DNA of 64,000 nucleotides, from NCBI GenBank assembly GCA_003565295.1, contig PXCO01000184.1, positions 37,140 to 101,139 on the forward strand. Reading direction: 5' to 3'. This stretch comes from Cyclobacteriaceae bacterium. Its GTDB lineage: Bacteria; Bacteroidota; Bacteroidia; Cytophagales; Cyclobacteriaceae. Both the position numbers and the translations under genes were made by a program. Below are positions 25,836-34,362 of this stretch, in pieces (the first letter of the stretch is position 1; every line of letters starts with the position of its first letter). The notes beneath the pieces are model-generated. The model saw only the letters and a program-made list of their open reading frames with translations, was not told the DNA's origin and searched no databases.

Positions 25836-27208
25836 GGTTTTCTGTTTTTACGGTACCACTCCTTAAAACTTTCTTTTGGGGGCTCAGGAAGATCCCTACT
25901 TTTACCCCAGGTGTTCACACGACTATACACCAATTTCTTGGGAGTCAATTTAAGGGCTGACCTTGCCGATTTGCCCAAAAAATCATACAAAGATGGGCTT
26001 CCCATAACCTTACCGCCTATCTTCATGGCCCATTTTTTGGCAGCAGAATCATGACCTGCCTCAGTGACCACCTGCCTCCATTGATAGAGCTGCTCGTGAA
26101 TATTGATTTTTACAGGACAAACATCGGAACAAGAACCGCATAATGTAGAGGCAAATGGGAGGGTACTGTGCTTTTTCAAATCCATTCCGGGAGACAAAAT
26201 AGATCCAATTGGCCCGGGAACGGTAGCGTTGTAACTGAACCCACTACTTCGCCTGTAAATGGGGCAGGTATTCATACACGCCCCACAGCGGATGCACTTT
26301 AATGAGTTCCTGAAATGTTCTCTTCCCAACTGTTCCGTCCTTCCGTTATCCACCAGAATCAGGTACATTTTCTTCCCCGATCTTGGCCGGTGGAAGTGGG
26401 ATGAATAGTTGGTGATGCTCTGACCTGTGGCACTCCTGGCCAATAGCCTCAAATAAACCCCTAAGTCTGCCTTTCTTGGTATCAATTTCTCAATTCCCAT
26501 GCAGGCAATATGGACATCTGCCAAGTGTGTGCCCATGTCCGCATTACCTTCATTGGTACACACCACAAAGCCTCCTGATTCCACAATTCCAAAATTAACC
26601 CCTGTAATGGCAGCGTTGGCATTAATAAACTTTTCCCTCAAATGGTTCCTTGCAGCTTCCGTAAGATAGTTTGGGTCATCTGCTCCTTGCTGTGTGCCAA
26701 GATGGGTATGAAAGATGTCCCCTATCTCCTTCTTTTTAAGATGGATAGCAGGCATTACGATGTGACTGGGAACCTGTTTGTTGAACTGAATGATCCGCTC
26801 GCCCAGATCGGTATCCACCACGTCAAAACCCTTATCCTCAAGAAAGTGGTTCAGCCCACATTCCTCAGTAAGGATGGACTTACTTTTTACGATATTTTGA
26901 ACACTGTGCTTTTGAAGAATTTCATAAACGTGTTGGTTGTGTTCTGCGGCATCCTTTGCCCAAAGTACCTCAATCCCGTTTGCCTTGGCATTTTTTTCGA
27001 AAGTGACCAGCAGTTCATCTAAATGGGATAGGACGTACTCCTTTACTTTGGAGGCATTTTCTCTTAGCTGCTCCCATTCGGGAAGCTTTTGTGCGGCGGT
27101 ATCCCGTTTTGTCCGGACATGCCATAAGGTTTCATCATGCCATTGGGTACGGTCTGCATCTTTTAAGAAAGCTTCAGCCGCTTCTGCATGTGTGATTGTT
27201 TTAGCCAT
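25832..27208 (-). CDS. lutB: Lactate utilisation protein B (iron-sulfur electron-transfer subunit)
   Basis: A 458-residue subunit with an N-terminal LUD-type region and a C-terminal ferredoxin part. The cluster motifs are CIRCGACMNTCPIY near residue 306 and CGSCSDVCPVKI near 354; each has the CxxCxxxC arrangement for a [4Fe-4S] cluster. NFGIVESGGFVVCTNEGNADMG is diagnostic for LutB/YkgF. With LutA and LutC it oxidises L-lactate to pyruvate. It starts 19 bases after lutA and overlaps lutC by four bases, so the three are one operon. A lactate permease gene is not present in this window. Confidence 0.94.
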   Translation of the reverse strand: MAKTITHAEAAEAFLKDADRTQWHDETLWHVRTKRDTAAQKLPEWEQLRENASKVKEYVLSHLDELLVTFEKNAKANGIEVLWAKDAAEHNQHVYEILQKHSVQNIVKSKSILTEECGLNHFLEDKGFDVVDTDLGERIIQFNKQVPSHIVMPAIHLKKKEIGDIFHTHLGTQQGADDPNYLTEAARNHLREKFINANAAITGVNFGIVESGGFVVCTNEGNADMGTHLADVHIACMGIEKLIPRKADLGVYLRLLARSATGQSITNYSSHFHRPRSGKKMYLILVDNGRTEQLGREHFRNSLKCIRCGACMNTCPIYRRSSGFSYNATVPGPIGSILSPGMDLKKHSTLPFASTLCGSCSDVCPVKINIHEQLYQWRQVVTEAGHDSAAKKWAMKIGGKVMGSPSLYDFLGKSARSALKLTPKKLVYSRVNTWGKSRDLPEPPKESFKEWYRKNRKP

Positions 27209-27227
27209 ACAATGAGCATTATTATTT

Positions 27228-27947
27228 TTAAGATGGTTTTGCGCCGTTTAGGATCTGGGCTATGTGCATTATCTTCACGGGATGTTGGTTCCTTTTGGAC
27301 AAGCCCTGAAGATGCATGAGGCAGGACATGTCCGCAGAGGTGATTACTTCCACACCACTGTCTTCATGATCCGCCAATCTGTCCATCCCCATACGTACAG
27401 AAATGGCCTCTTCGGACACTGCAAATGTTCCCCCAAAGCCGCAGCATTCATCCTTGCGTTGCAATTCCACTAACTGAATATCTTTCACTTTTTCCAGTAG
27501 CGTCCTGGGCTTATTGAAATCATCCCCCACGATTTCAGAGGACTTGGCAAGCCTTAACCCTCTAAGCCCATGGCAACTGGCATGTATGCCAACTTTAAAA
27601 GGAAAACTTACTCCTACATCCTCTACTTTCAGAATATCGGTAAGAAACTCGCACAACTCATAAACCTTTACTTCACTCTCACCAAGCACGTGTTCCTTCA
27701 CGTGTAGGGTACAACTCCCGGAAGGTGCGACCACGTATTCGTAATCCCCGAAGTTTTCCATAAAAACCCTGGAGGCATCATCTCCAAAGCGCTGATAACC
27801 CGAATTGGCCATAGGTTGCCCACAACAGGTTTGTTCAAGAGGGTATTCCACTTGCACACCATATTTTTCCAAAAGCTCCAAGGTGGCTATTCCCACTTCT
27901 GGATAAAACTGTTCCACGTAGCAAGGGACAAATAAAGCAACTTTCAT
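27228..27947 (-). CDS. lutA: Lactate utilisation protein A (CCG-domain Fe-S subunit)
   Basis: A 239-residue protein with two cysteine-rich CCG domains: CYVEQFYP…TCCGQPMANSG and, in the second half, ASCHGLRGL…ECCGFGGTFAV. These bind iron-sulfur or related clusters and pass electrons, as in heterodisulfide reductase subunit B. The track begins at MLNKMFM; MKVALFVPCYVEQ at 27947 is the normal family start. The leader upstream can form two mutually exclusive hairpins (see the regulatory entry). Confidence 0.93.
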   Translation of the reverse strand: MKVALFVPCYVEQFYPEVGIATLELLEKYGVQVEYPLEQTCCGQPMANSGYQRFGDDASRVFMENFGDYEYVVAPSGSCTLHVKEHVLGESEVKVYELCEFLTDILKVEDVGVSFPFKVGIHASCHGLRGLRLAKSSEIVGDDFNKPRTLLEKVKDIQLVELQRKDECCGFGGTFAVSEEAISVRMGMDRLADHEDSGVEVITSADMSCLMHLQGLSKRNQHPVKIMHIAQILNGAKPS

Positions 27948-27966
27948 AAACATCTTATTCAACAAT

Positions 27967-28012
27967 AAAAAAGGGGCTGCTGTTTTAAGGCCCCCTTAAA
28001 GATAAGCAGCAG
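27967..28012 (-). promoter_or_regulatory. Possible attenuator in the lutABC leader
   Basis: On the minus strand GGGGC…GCCCC is followed by TTTTTT, a terminator-like hairpin, only 20 bases before the lutA start. A second pair, CTGCTG (28007-28012) with CAGCAG (27977-27982), shares the G of the terminator's right arm and encloses its left arm, so the two cannot form together. This is the form of a terminator/antiterminator switch; it is inferred from pairing only. Confidence 0.4.
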
Positions 28013-28382
28013 ATTGCATACGGCCATAGCATTCATCATTTTCAAGATACTGCATTAGACAGATGCGACTACTCTCACTTTTTTTGGTAAGGATCCAAGA
28101 TGTAAGGTAAAAGCATACCATCGAAAAACTGTCCTGTACTATGCTGAGGTATGCCATCTCTTTACATTCTACAGGTCTTTAAAGTGATTTAGATGTAGCC
28201 GCTTGTACTCCCCATTGATCTATTCAATCCTATTCAAAAACAGGAGGATTTTATTAATGGGATTTGAGGATGGACAAATAAAAATCATAGAACTGTTTGT
28301 TTGATGGTTATAAAGCCCAGAGGCAGCCCCAATAGTCCATTTAATCTCTGCCAGAGTAGTATTCATAGTAACTGTCACTATT
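28013..28382. other. Intergenic stretch upstream of lutABC
   Basis: About 370 bases between the lutA leader and a degenerate repeat copy. No ORF of coding character is seen, and no TAnnTTTG box with proper spacing on either strand. Confidence 0.35.
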
Positions 28383-28487
28383 ATGAAATCGAGGAAATCC
28401 CTAACAAGGGTGGATGATGATCATTTACTAGGCTGCCCCGAAACGAGTGATGGCAGGTTATGACTGCCGAAAAGAAATAATAAACAT
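28383..28487 (+). repeat. Degenerate copy E of the dispersed structured repeat
   Basis: It starts ATGAAATCGAGG and ends GAAATAATAAACAT, with CCCCGAAACGAGTGATGGCAGG in the middle, as in the other copies but heavily mutated and missing most of the first hairpin. It retains the short frame MTAEKK* with third-position differences (ACT GCC instead of ACC GCT). Unlike copies A-C it ends about 88 bases before a gene start. Confidence 0.6.
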
Positions 28488-28574
28488 AAGGCTTAATTGG
28501 TTGACACATCCACTGATTAGAACGGGATAAATTTAATGGTAACCAGTCAAGATTAGAACAATATTATCAATTAC

Positions 28575-29621
28575 ATGCTAACATTTCGAGATACATCCAG
28601 ACGAAAATTTATAAGCAATTCGGCTAAAGGCATATTGGGTTCTCTAACTGGCCTGGCATTAGCCGATAACTTAATGGCCCAGCCCCACCATTCAAGAAAG
28701 CCAAAGGAAATGAAGAGAAATATTCCCGTAATGTTAACGGCTTATAAAAGAAATGGTGAAATTGATTATCCGGGCATGAGCAGGTTAATGGATTTTTATC
28801 TTGAGTCCGGTGCCAGGGGTTTTTTTGCCAATTGCCTGAGTAGTGAGATGTATCATCTGAGCCCGGAGGAAAGAATAAAGCTGACCAAACATGTAGTAGA
28901 CCATGTAGATGGAACCTTTCCGGTAGTCGCCTCAGGTTCTTTTGGGGATTCGGTGCAGGAAAAGGCAGATTTCATCAGAAAAATGAAGGATACGGGTGTG
29001 GATGCCGTAATATTGATTACGGCTCATTTGGCAGATAAACAGGAGACTGATGAGCAGCTTATGACCACAACCCAAAAAATAATGGATAATACCGTGGGCA
29101 TAGCCCTGGGTACCTACGAATGCCCAAACCCTTATAAACGGGTGGTAACTCCTGCAGTGACCCGTTTTTTGGTGGAAAGCGGAAGGTTCATCTATCACAA
29201 GGACACCACTGAGGACATACAACAAATCCGGCAAAAACTTCAACTATCAAAAGGCAGCAACTGGGGGCTATATAATGCCCATATAGGTTCTGCTGCAGAT
29301 AGCCTTCGCTCCGGGGCTTTGGGCCTATCCCCAATTGCGGGGAACTTTTACCCTGAAATTATTTCCTGGATGTGTGAAAATGCAGAGCGACCCGAAAAAA
29401 AAGAAGATGTGGACTGGTTACAAGACCAATTGATCCTGACCGAGAAAAAGATCGGAAGGCAATACCAGTTGGGAGCCAGGTATTTTCTAAACAAAAGGGG
29501 ACTTAAAATATCCCCTAATTGCAGATCATCGGATGGTAAACTGGAAACTGAGCAACGGAATGTTTTGGATGGAGTGCTCCAAGACTTGAATTCCTGGCAC
29601 GAACGGTTGGGCATTTCATAA
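28575..29621 (+). CDS. Exported dihydrodipicolinate synthase/NAL-family aldolase (DapA-like)
   Basis: A 348-residue TIM-barrel Schiff-base aldolase or lyase. The N-terminus has a Tat-type signal (RRKFISN followed by GILGSLTGLALADNLMA), so it is probably exported; this is unusual, since DapA is cytoplasmic. The conserved sites are GARGFFANCLSSEMYHLSPEER (G.(T/A)GE-like helix), the Tyr near residue 180 (GTYECPNPYKR) and the Schiff-base Lys near 209 (FIYHKDTTED). Synthesis of dipicolinate is unlikely; it more likely cleaves a 2-keto-3-deoxy sugar acid or similar compound (inference). It is convergent with the UPF0316 gene, five bases apart. Confidence 0.85.
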   Translation: MLTFRDTSRRKFISNSAKGILGSLTGLALADNLMAQPHHSRKPKEMKRNIPVMLTAYKRNGEIDYPGMSRLMDFYLESGARGFFANCLSSEMYHLSPEERIKLTKHVVDHVDGTFPVVASGSFGDSVQEKADFIRKMKDTGVDAVILITAHLADKQETDEQLMTTTQKIMDNTVGIALGTYECPNPYKRVVTPAVTRFLVESGRFIYHKDTTEDIQQIRQKLQLSKGSNWGLYNAHIGSAADSLRSGALGLSPIAGNFYPEIISWMCENAERPEKKEDVDWLQDQLILTEKKIGRQYQLGARYFLNKRGLKISPNCRSSDGKLETEQRNVLDGVLQDLNSWHERLGIS

Positions 29622-29626
29622 GGCGA

Positions 29627-30229
29627 TCATTTCCTGATTAGATTGAACAATCGGGTGGAAAACTTCCTTTTATCCTCCATCATGTCAAAATCATCCTCAC
29701 TGATCTTCTTCACACTTTCAATGGTGTAGAAGGCTTTTTGGTTGCATTCTTTGACTTTCTCTATGTATTCTTTAAGGGTATCCCGTTTGAGCACAGTGAA
29801 CAAAAGTTGTACCCTGCCATAACTTCCCTCTGCACCTACCATGGTAAATCTATACCCCCTTTCTTTCATATAATCAATAAGATCATGCATTGGTTCAGGG
29901 GTGATCACCCTCACCAGCACCCTTCCCATTGCTAACTTTTCCTCTATTGTCATTCCCACAAAAATCCCCATGGCAAAGCCGCCGGCATAGGCAATATAGG
30001 ATAATGGATTGTTGATATTTTGAATGATCTGCCCTATGGCCAATAACCAAATCAATGCCTCAAAGAATCCTAGCATGGGTGCAATGAACTTCTTACCGTT
30101 GAGCACGAATACAATCCTCAGGGTATTGATAGAAACATCTCCTACCCTTGCGATAAAAATCAGAAGGGGCATGATAAGGTAATTGAAAAGCTCTTCCGAA
30201 ACGCCCATTTGAGAAAGAAAATCCTGCAT
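29627..30229 (-). CDS. UPF0316/DUF2179-family membrane protein
   Basis: A 200-residue inner-membrane protein with about three transmembrane segments in the first 100 residues (LIMPLLIFIARVGDVSINTLRIV, FIAPMLGFFEALIWLLAIGQII, YIAYAGGFAMGIFVGMTIE). A cytoplasmic DUF2179 domain follows (MGRVLVRVITPEPMHDLIDYMKERGYRFTMVGAEGS…VLFTVLKR), which resembles small-ligand-binding domains. RVGDVSINTLRIVFVLNGKK is the family signature. The function is unknown. It may be transcribed with the hydrolase gene 20 bases upstream. Confidence 0.87.
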   Translation of the reverse strand: MQDFLSQMGVSEELFNYLIMPLLIFIARVGDVSINTLRIVFVLNGKKFIAPMLGFFEALIWLLAIGQIIQNINNPLSYIAYAGGFAMGIFVGMTIEEKLAMGRVLVRVITPEPMHDLIDYMKERGYRFTMVGAEGSYGRVQLLFTVLKRDTLKEYIEKVKECNQKAFYTIESVKKISEDDFDMMEDKRKFSTRLFNLIRK

Positions 30230-30250
30230 CTGACTTTATGGTTAAAGGTT

Positions 30251-31120
30251 TTATTGAATTTGTTCCAATTTGGCATGTTTGCCCTCATTTCCTTGCACCT
30301 GATAGCCGTTCTCGAGTATAAAGGAAACGATTGGGGTAGGGTCTTGCAGAGAGTGCGGGTGATGCCCTACACTATCTTTTAGGATGAGATGGATACTGCT
30401 ACCATGTTTTTCAAATAAGTCCATCAAAGGATAGGTGTTTTCCTCCATGGGCACTACATCGTCCAGGGCCCCACAGACATGAATGACCGGGATTTTAGCC
30501 TGGGCCACAGAATAGGCATTGAAAAGAGGGATGTCTTCATAGCCCTTCGCAGCTTCTTCATCGAGCCCATAGGCGTCCAAGAGTTTCTCCCAATCGGGCT
30601 TGGATCCTTCACCCCTTCCCATTCCTCCCGGCCAGCTTTTGATGTCACATACCGGGGCATCCGCATAAATGCAAGTGACCTTATCGGTATTTTTAGAGGC
30701 CCAATTATAAACGTACAGTCCTCCTCTGCTCATACCCTCTAAGACACATTTTGCATTCAATGCATAATTTTCCAACAAATAGACATAGAAATTATTCCAT
30801 AATGCCACTGCCTTTGGGCTCCCGTACAAGTTGGGGGCATCCACAAATACCAAATGAAAGCCCTGCTCTAGCAACGCCAAATCCACTTGTGGTTCATGTG
30901 CCCAAAATCTGGCCCTCCACACCCATGGGTTATCAGTGGCAGGAACCTGAGGTTTTACCACTACTGCGGGATATCCTTCAAAATTAAACCGGTCTTGTTC
31001 AAAGCGGGAAAAAGGATCCTCCGATCCTGATGTTGCAAAAAACTGATTTAATGCAAAATAAAGAATTGCCCCCACCAATAGCCCAAGAATAAATAATAGG
31101 ATTTTGTTCTTCCTCATCAT
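30251..31120 (-). CDS. Membrane-anchored alpha/beta hydrolase
   Basis: An alpha/beta-hydrolase-fold protein with one N-terminal membrane anchor or signal (LLFILGLLVGAILYFALNQFF). The nucleophile elbow GMSRGG is near residue 129 of the ATG-started product; acid and His candidates are in CGALDDVVPMEENTYPL and KDSVGHHPHSL. NPWVWRARFWAHEPQVDLALLEQGFHLVFVDAPNLYGSPKAV is typical of a group of Bacteroidota and Planctomycetes hydrolases near carbohydrate genes. The track begins 21 codons upstream (MIMIHL); the ATG at 31120 gives a better anchor and is preferred. The substrate is unknown. It follows the MFS gene in the same direction. Confidence 0.82.
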   Translation of the reverse strand: MMRKNKILLFILGLLVGAILYFALNQFFATSGSEDPFSRFEQDRFNFEGYPAVVVKPQVPATDNPWVWRARFWAHEPQVDLALLEQGFHLVFVDAPNLYGSPKAVALWNNFYVYLLENYALNAKCVLEGMSRGGLYVYNWASKNTDKVTCIYADAPVCDIKSWPGGMGRGEGSKPDWEKLLDAYGLDEEAAKGYEDIPLFNAYSVAQAKIPVIHVCGALDDVVPMEENTYPLMDLFEKHGSSIHLILKDSVGHHPHSLQDPTPIVSFILENGYQVQGNEGKHAKLEQIQ

Positions 31121-31193
31121 CACCAAAAAGCTTTGTTTTATTTTCGCCACAAAAGTAACTAATCGCAGGTGAATCATAATCATTTCCTCAATC

Positions 31194-32366
31194 TCAAATT
31201 ATCCGTGCTCTTCCTGAAAAATACCCAAATAGCCCAAAAAGAAAAGTGGATCCAAGCATCAGGAAAATCAGTAGGTCCCAGTCCTGCCAAATATCATAGG
31301 CCATTCCAAAAAACAAGGGCCCAAAAGCAGCCAGATAATAGCCAGAAGATTGAGCCATTCCGGACAATGATGCCGTAGTCTGGTCCCTTGAGGTTCTCAG
31401 CGCAATTAAGGTATATGCCATGCTAATGCTTGCACCCATGCACAGTCCAGTAATGGCTATCCCCAGTAGGTTTATACCAATGCCCAAGGGAAATAATAAG
31501 CTAAAGCCCAATAGATAGGTAAGGCTGAGCAAAAGGTTGAGACCGGATTGCTGTTGATATCGGGTGGCGACGATGGGTGCCAAAAATGTGCCTATCAGCG
31601 CAGTAATTTGCATAAAAGAGGCGGCATACCCTGCCTCCGATGCACTCATACCCCTTGAAATCAACATGTCCGGCAGCCATGTGATCAAGGTGAAAAACAT
31701 AAGGGATTGCACACCCATAAAAGAGCTAACCTGCCATGCCAAGCTTGATTTCCAAACGTTTACCTTCGCGGTAGTTTGAGCCATATTTTGAGAAGTTGAC
31801 GGATGCGGACGTATATGTGGATACCATAATATCAAGGTGATCACCAGCATACTGGCCCAAAATAAGAGGGAGCCCCTCCAGCCCCAGGCCTGGGAAAGAG
31901 GTACACTTACCGCAGAAGCTATGGCGGCCATTAAGGTCATACCAGTGGTGTACATGCCGGTGATTTTCCCTGTCTTTCCTGGCAGACGATTCTTCACCAA
32001 AGGGATCAGTAGCACATTGCAAACCACTATACCAATTCCTGTCAAGGCAGTTCCAAAAAACAATAGCCAGGTGCCACCCACCACCCTTAATGCTGTCCCT
32101 GTCAATAGTACCAACAGGCCTATGAAAATCGCCTTGGCATGTCCGAAACGTTGGCCGAAACTGGCCGAAAACAATGAAAAGGTAGCAAAAGTAAGTAAAG
32201 GCAAGGTGGTTAAAAACCCCGCCCACGCATTACTGAGGGCCAAATCAGAACGGATCATGGGAATCAATGGCCCTACAGCTGTAATAGAAGGCCTTAGGTT
32301 AAAGGAGACCAGTAATATCCCTAAAATCAAAAAAGATGGCTTATTGGTACGTAAGGCATTTCGCAT
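31194..32366 (-). CDS. MFS transporter, CynX/NimT family
   Basis: A 390-residue major facilitator with about 12 hydrophobic helices. The N-terminal NLRPSITAVGPLIPMIRSDLALSNAWAGFLTTLPLLTFATFS, and the SFGQRFGHAKAI loop, are typical of the CynX/NimT branch (cyanate, 2-nitroimidazole and other small anions). No binding residues can be assigned. The start MRNALRTNK fits. It may be cotranscribed with the hydrolase downstream; no promoter is obvious. Confidence 0.9.
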   Translation of the reverse strand: MRNALRTNKPSFLILGILLVSFNLRPSITAVGPLIPMIRSDLALSNAWAGFLTTLPLLTFATFSLFSASFGQRFGHAKAIFIGLLVLLTGTALRVVGGTWLLFFGTALTGIGIVVCNVLLIPLVKNRLPGKTGKITGMYTTGMTLMAAIASAVSVPLSQAWGWRGSLLFWASMLVITLILWYPHIRPHPSTSQNMAQTTAKVNVWKSSLAWQVSSFMGVQSLMFFTLITWLPDMLISRGMSASEAGYAASFMQITALIGTFLAPIVATRYQQQSGLNLLLSLTYLLGFSLLFPLGIGINLLGIAITGLCMGASISMAYTLIALRTSRDQTTASLSGMAQSSGYYLAAFGPLFFGMAYDIWQDWDLLIFLMLGSTFLFGLFGYFSGRARII

Positions 32367-32546
32367 GCTGCAAAAATAGAGCTTAAAAACAATATCCTAT
32401 CTCTATCAACCCCGTATATGTAAAAAATGGCCCCCCTAACCTGCCTATTTCGGGGTTCTCGAAATAATCATTGCCCATTTGGGCTAAATGTGTATTTTAA
32501 TGGTATTGTTCCCATCTAACTGTGAGCATTAGCTAGTAAAAAACCA

Positions 32547-33917
32547 ATGGAACTTTATGCCAAAATATTGAATTTCACAATGCCCCTATTCTTATTGCTT
32601 ATCCTTCTAGAGGTAATCGTGGAAAGAAAGTTGGGCAAGAGGGTATTTCGTAGTATGGATGCGGTATCTAGCATTAGCTCCGGTATTACCAATGTGATTA
32701 AGGATGTGCTGGGGCTTACTGTTTCCTTCTTCACCTATGAATGGATGCTGTCGCATTTGGCAATATTTGAAGTTACCCCCACCTGGTGGGTATATCTCAT
32801 CACCTTCATCGTTGTGGATTTTAAAGGATATTGGACACACCGATGGGAACATAAGATTAATTTTTTATGGAACAGGCATGTCATCCATCACAGCAGTGAG
32901 GATTTTAACCTGGCCTGTGCGCTCCGGCAGACTATTTCTACCGTTTTCGATTATTTTACCTTTTTACTACTTCCGGCAGCTCTTATTGGAATCCCCGTAG
33001 AGGTGATCGTGGTTGTAATCCCCATCCATCTTTTTTTGCAGTTTTGGTACCATACTCAATTGATTGGAAATTTAGGTTTTTGGGAAAAAATCATCGTAAC
33101 CCCGTCCCATCATAGGGTACACCATGCGGTAAACAAAGAATACATCGACAAAAATCTGGGTCAGATCTTTATCGTTTGGGACAAATGGTTTGGCACCTTT
33201 CAAAAAGAGCTGCCCAATTTACCTTGTGTATATGGCATAAGTAGGCCGGCACGTACCTGGAACCCCATCAAAATCAACTTTCAACATTTCGGGCTTTTGG
33301 CAAGAGATGCCTTTTATACCAAAAATTGGAAGGATAAATTCAGACTTTGGTTTATGCCCACAGGGTGGAGGCCAAAGGATGTAGAAAAACGATTTCCAGT
33401 TTCTACCATGTACAATTCTGGAGCCTATGAAAAATATGATACCTCAGCTAGCCCAATGCTGAGGGGATGGTCATGGACTCAATTGTTTTTTAATTATGCA
33501 CTATTGATTTACCTCTTCGCATTTATCGGAAGTATAGGTTGGTGGAATGCTTTAGCATACGGACTATTCGTTATTTGCTCGGTATATGCATATACTGACC
33601 TGATGGATGGTAACCGTTCTGCATTTCTTTGGGAAACCTTCAAGGGGGTGGCGATACTGTGCTTCATTTTGTTTACTGGTGATTGGTTTGGGGCTGGGCC
33701 ACTATTGGGTGCCTGGGCACCCATACTGGTGGCGACTTACCAAGTAATTGCCATAGCCATGAGTGCATATTTTGTTTTTTGGGAAAAAATAAAAAGGCCA
33801 ACAATCCCTAATACCTCCGAAGAGCAGAAAGATCATCAAGAAAGTAACATGCAGGGTGCTTTTCCATCCCGATTTTTGGATAATAGTCCACTGCTTTCGG
33901 AGCGGAAAGCAGAATAA
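32547..33917 (+). CDS. Sterol desaturase / fatty-acid hydroxylase family protein
   Basis: A membrane di-iron oxygenase of 456 residues. The histidine boxes are HRWEH (98-102), HVIHH (111-115) and HRVHH (189-193). Transmembrane segments flank these, and the C-terminal half has four more helices (LFFNYALLIYLFAFIGSIGWW, AYGLFVICSVYAY, GVAILCFILFTGDWF, APILVATYQVIAIAMSAYFVF). In Bacteroidota such enzymes act on carotenoids, fatty acids or sphingolipids; the substrate is unknown. The last 35 codons or so lie antisense within the convergent GNAT gene and look like extension rather than domain sequence. Confidence 0.88.
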   Translation: MELYAKILNFTMPLFLLLILLEVIVERKLGKRVFRSMDAVSSISSGITNVIKDVLGLTVSFFTYEWMLSHLAIFEVTPTWWVYLITFIVVDFKGYWTHRWEHKINFLWNRHVIHHSSEDFNLACALRQTISTVFDYFTFLLLPAALIGIPVEVIVVVIPIHLFLQFWYHTQLIGNLGFWEKIIVTPSHHRVHHAVNKEYIDKNLGQIFIVWDKWFGTFQKELPNLPCVYGISRPARTWNPIKINFQHFGLLARDAFYTKNWKDKFRLWFMPTGWRPKDVEKRFPVSTMYNSGAYEKYDTSASPMLRGWSWTQLFFNYALLIYLFAFIGSIGWWNALAYGLFVICSVYAYTDLMDGNRSAFLWETFKGVAILCFILFTGDWFGAGPLLGAWAPILVATYQVIAIAMSAYFVFWEKIKRPTIPNTSEEQKDHQESNMQGAFPSRFLDNSPLLSERKAE

Positions 33918-34230
33918 GCTTGGCCATGGGAGCACACTCCTTTGTCATTTTGATCAAGGTTGTGCCTATTCCCTGCCCCTGATACGCCTGATCCACGGCA
34001 AGGTCAGACAAATAGGTGCAATAGCTATAATCGGTTAAAGCCCTGGATATCCCCACCAGTTTTTCCCCGGCCCAGGCAGTAATCATTAGTTGAGCATGGT
34101 CGAGCATATGCTGAAGCCGGTCAAGGTCTTCGATGGGCCTCCTTTCCCCCAAAGTGGAAAGGACCAATATATCCCTGAACTGTGCTGCGTCAATTTTAGT
34201 GTCTTGGGAATAGGTAATTGTTTCTTTCAT
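33808..34230 (-). CDS. GNAT-family N-acetyltransferase
   Basis: A compact N-acetyltransferase of about 140 residues. The GNAT core is visible in MITAWAGEKLVGISRALTD, the acetyl-CoA loop DQAYQGQGIGTTLI, and the C-terminal LLSAPKAVDYYPKIGMEKHPACYF. The track starts 36 codons upstream; the ATG at 34230 (MKETITYSQDTK) fits the family start, and the upstream part (MIKCLKF…FTWI) looks non-coding. Its 3' end overlaps the desaturase 3' end by 110 bases, on the opposite strand. The substrate is unknown. Confidence 0.83.
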   Translation of the reverse strand: MKETITYSQDTKIDAAQFRDILVLSTLGERRPIEDLDRLQHMLDHAQLMITAWAGEKLVGISRALTDYSYCTYLSDLAVDQAYQGQGIGTTLIKMTKECAPMAKLILLSAPKAVDYYPKIGMEKHPACYFLDDLSALRRY

Positions 34231-34362
34231 AATCCATGTAAAAAGCAAAAGGAATTGATGTATAAATTGTCCAAAGGTCTTTAGTTCTATCCCAATTTGC
34301 AATATATTGCAATGAGTAAATTTCAAGCATTTAATCATTTAACCCATTAAACCCATTCAAAC

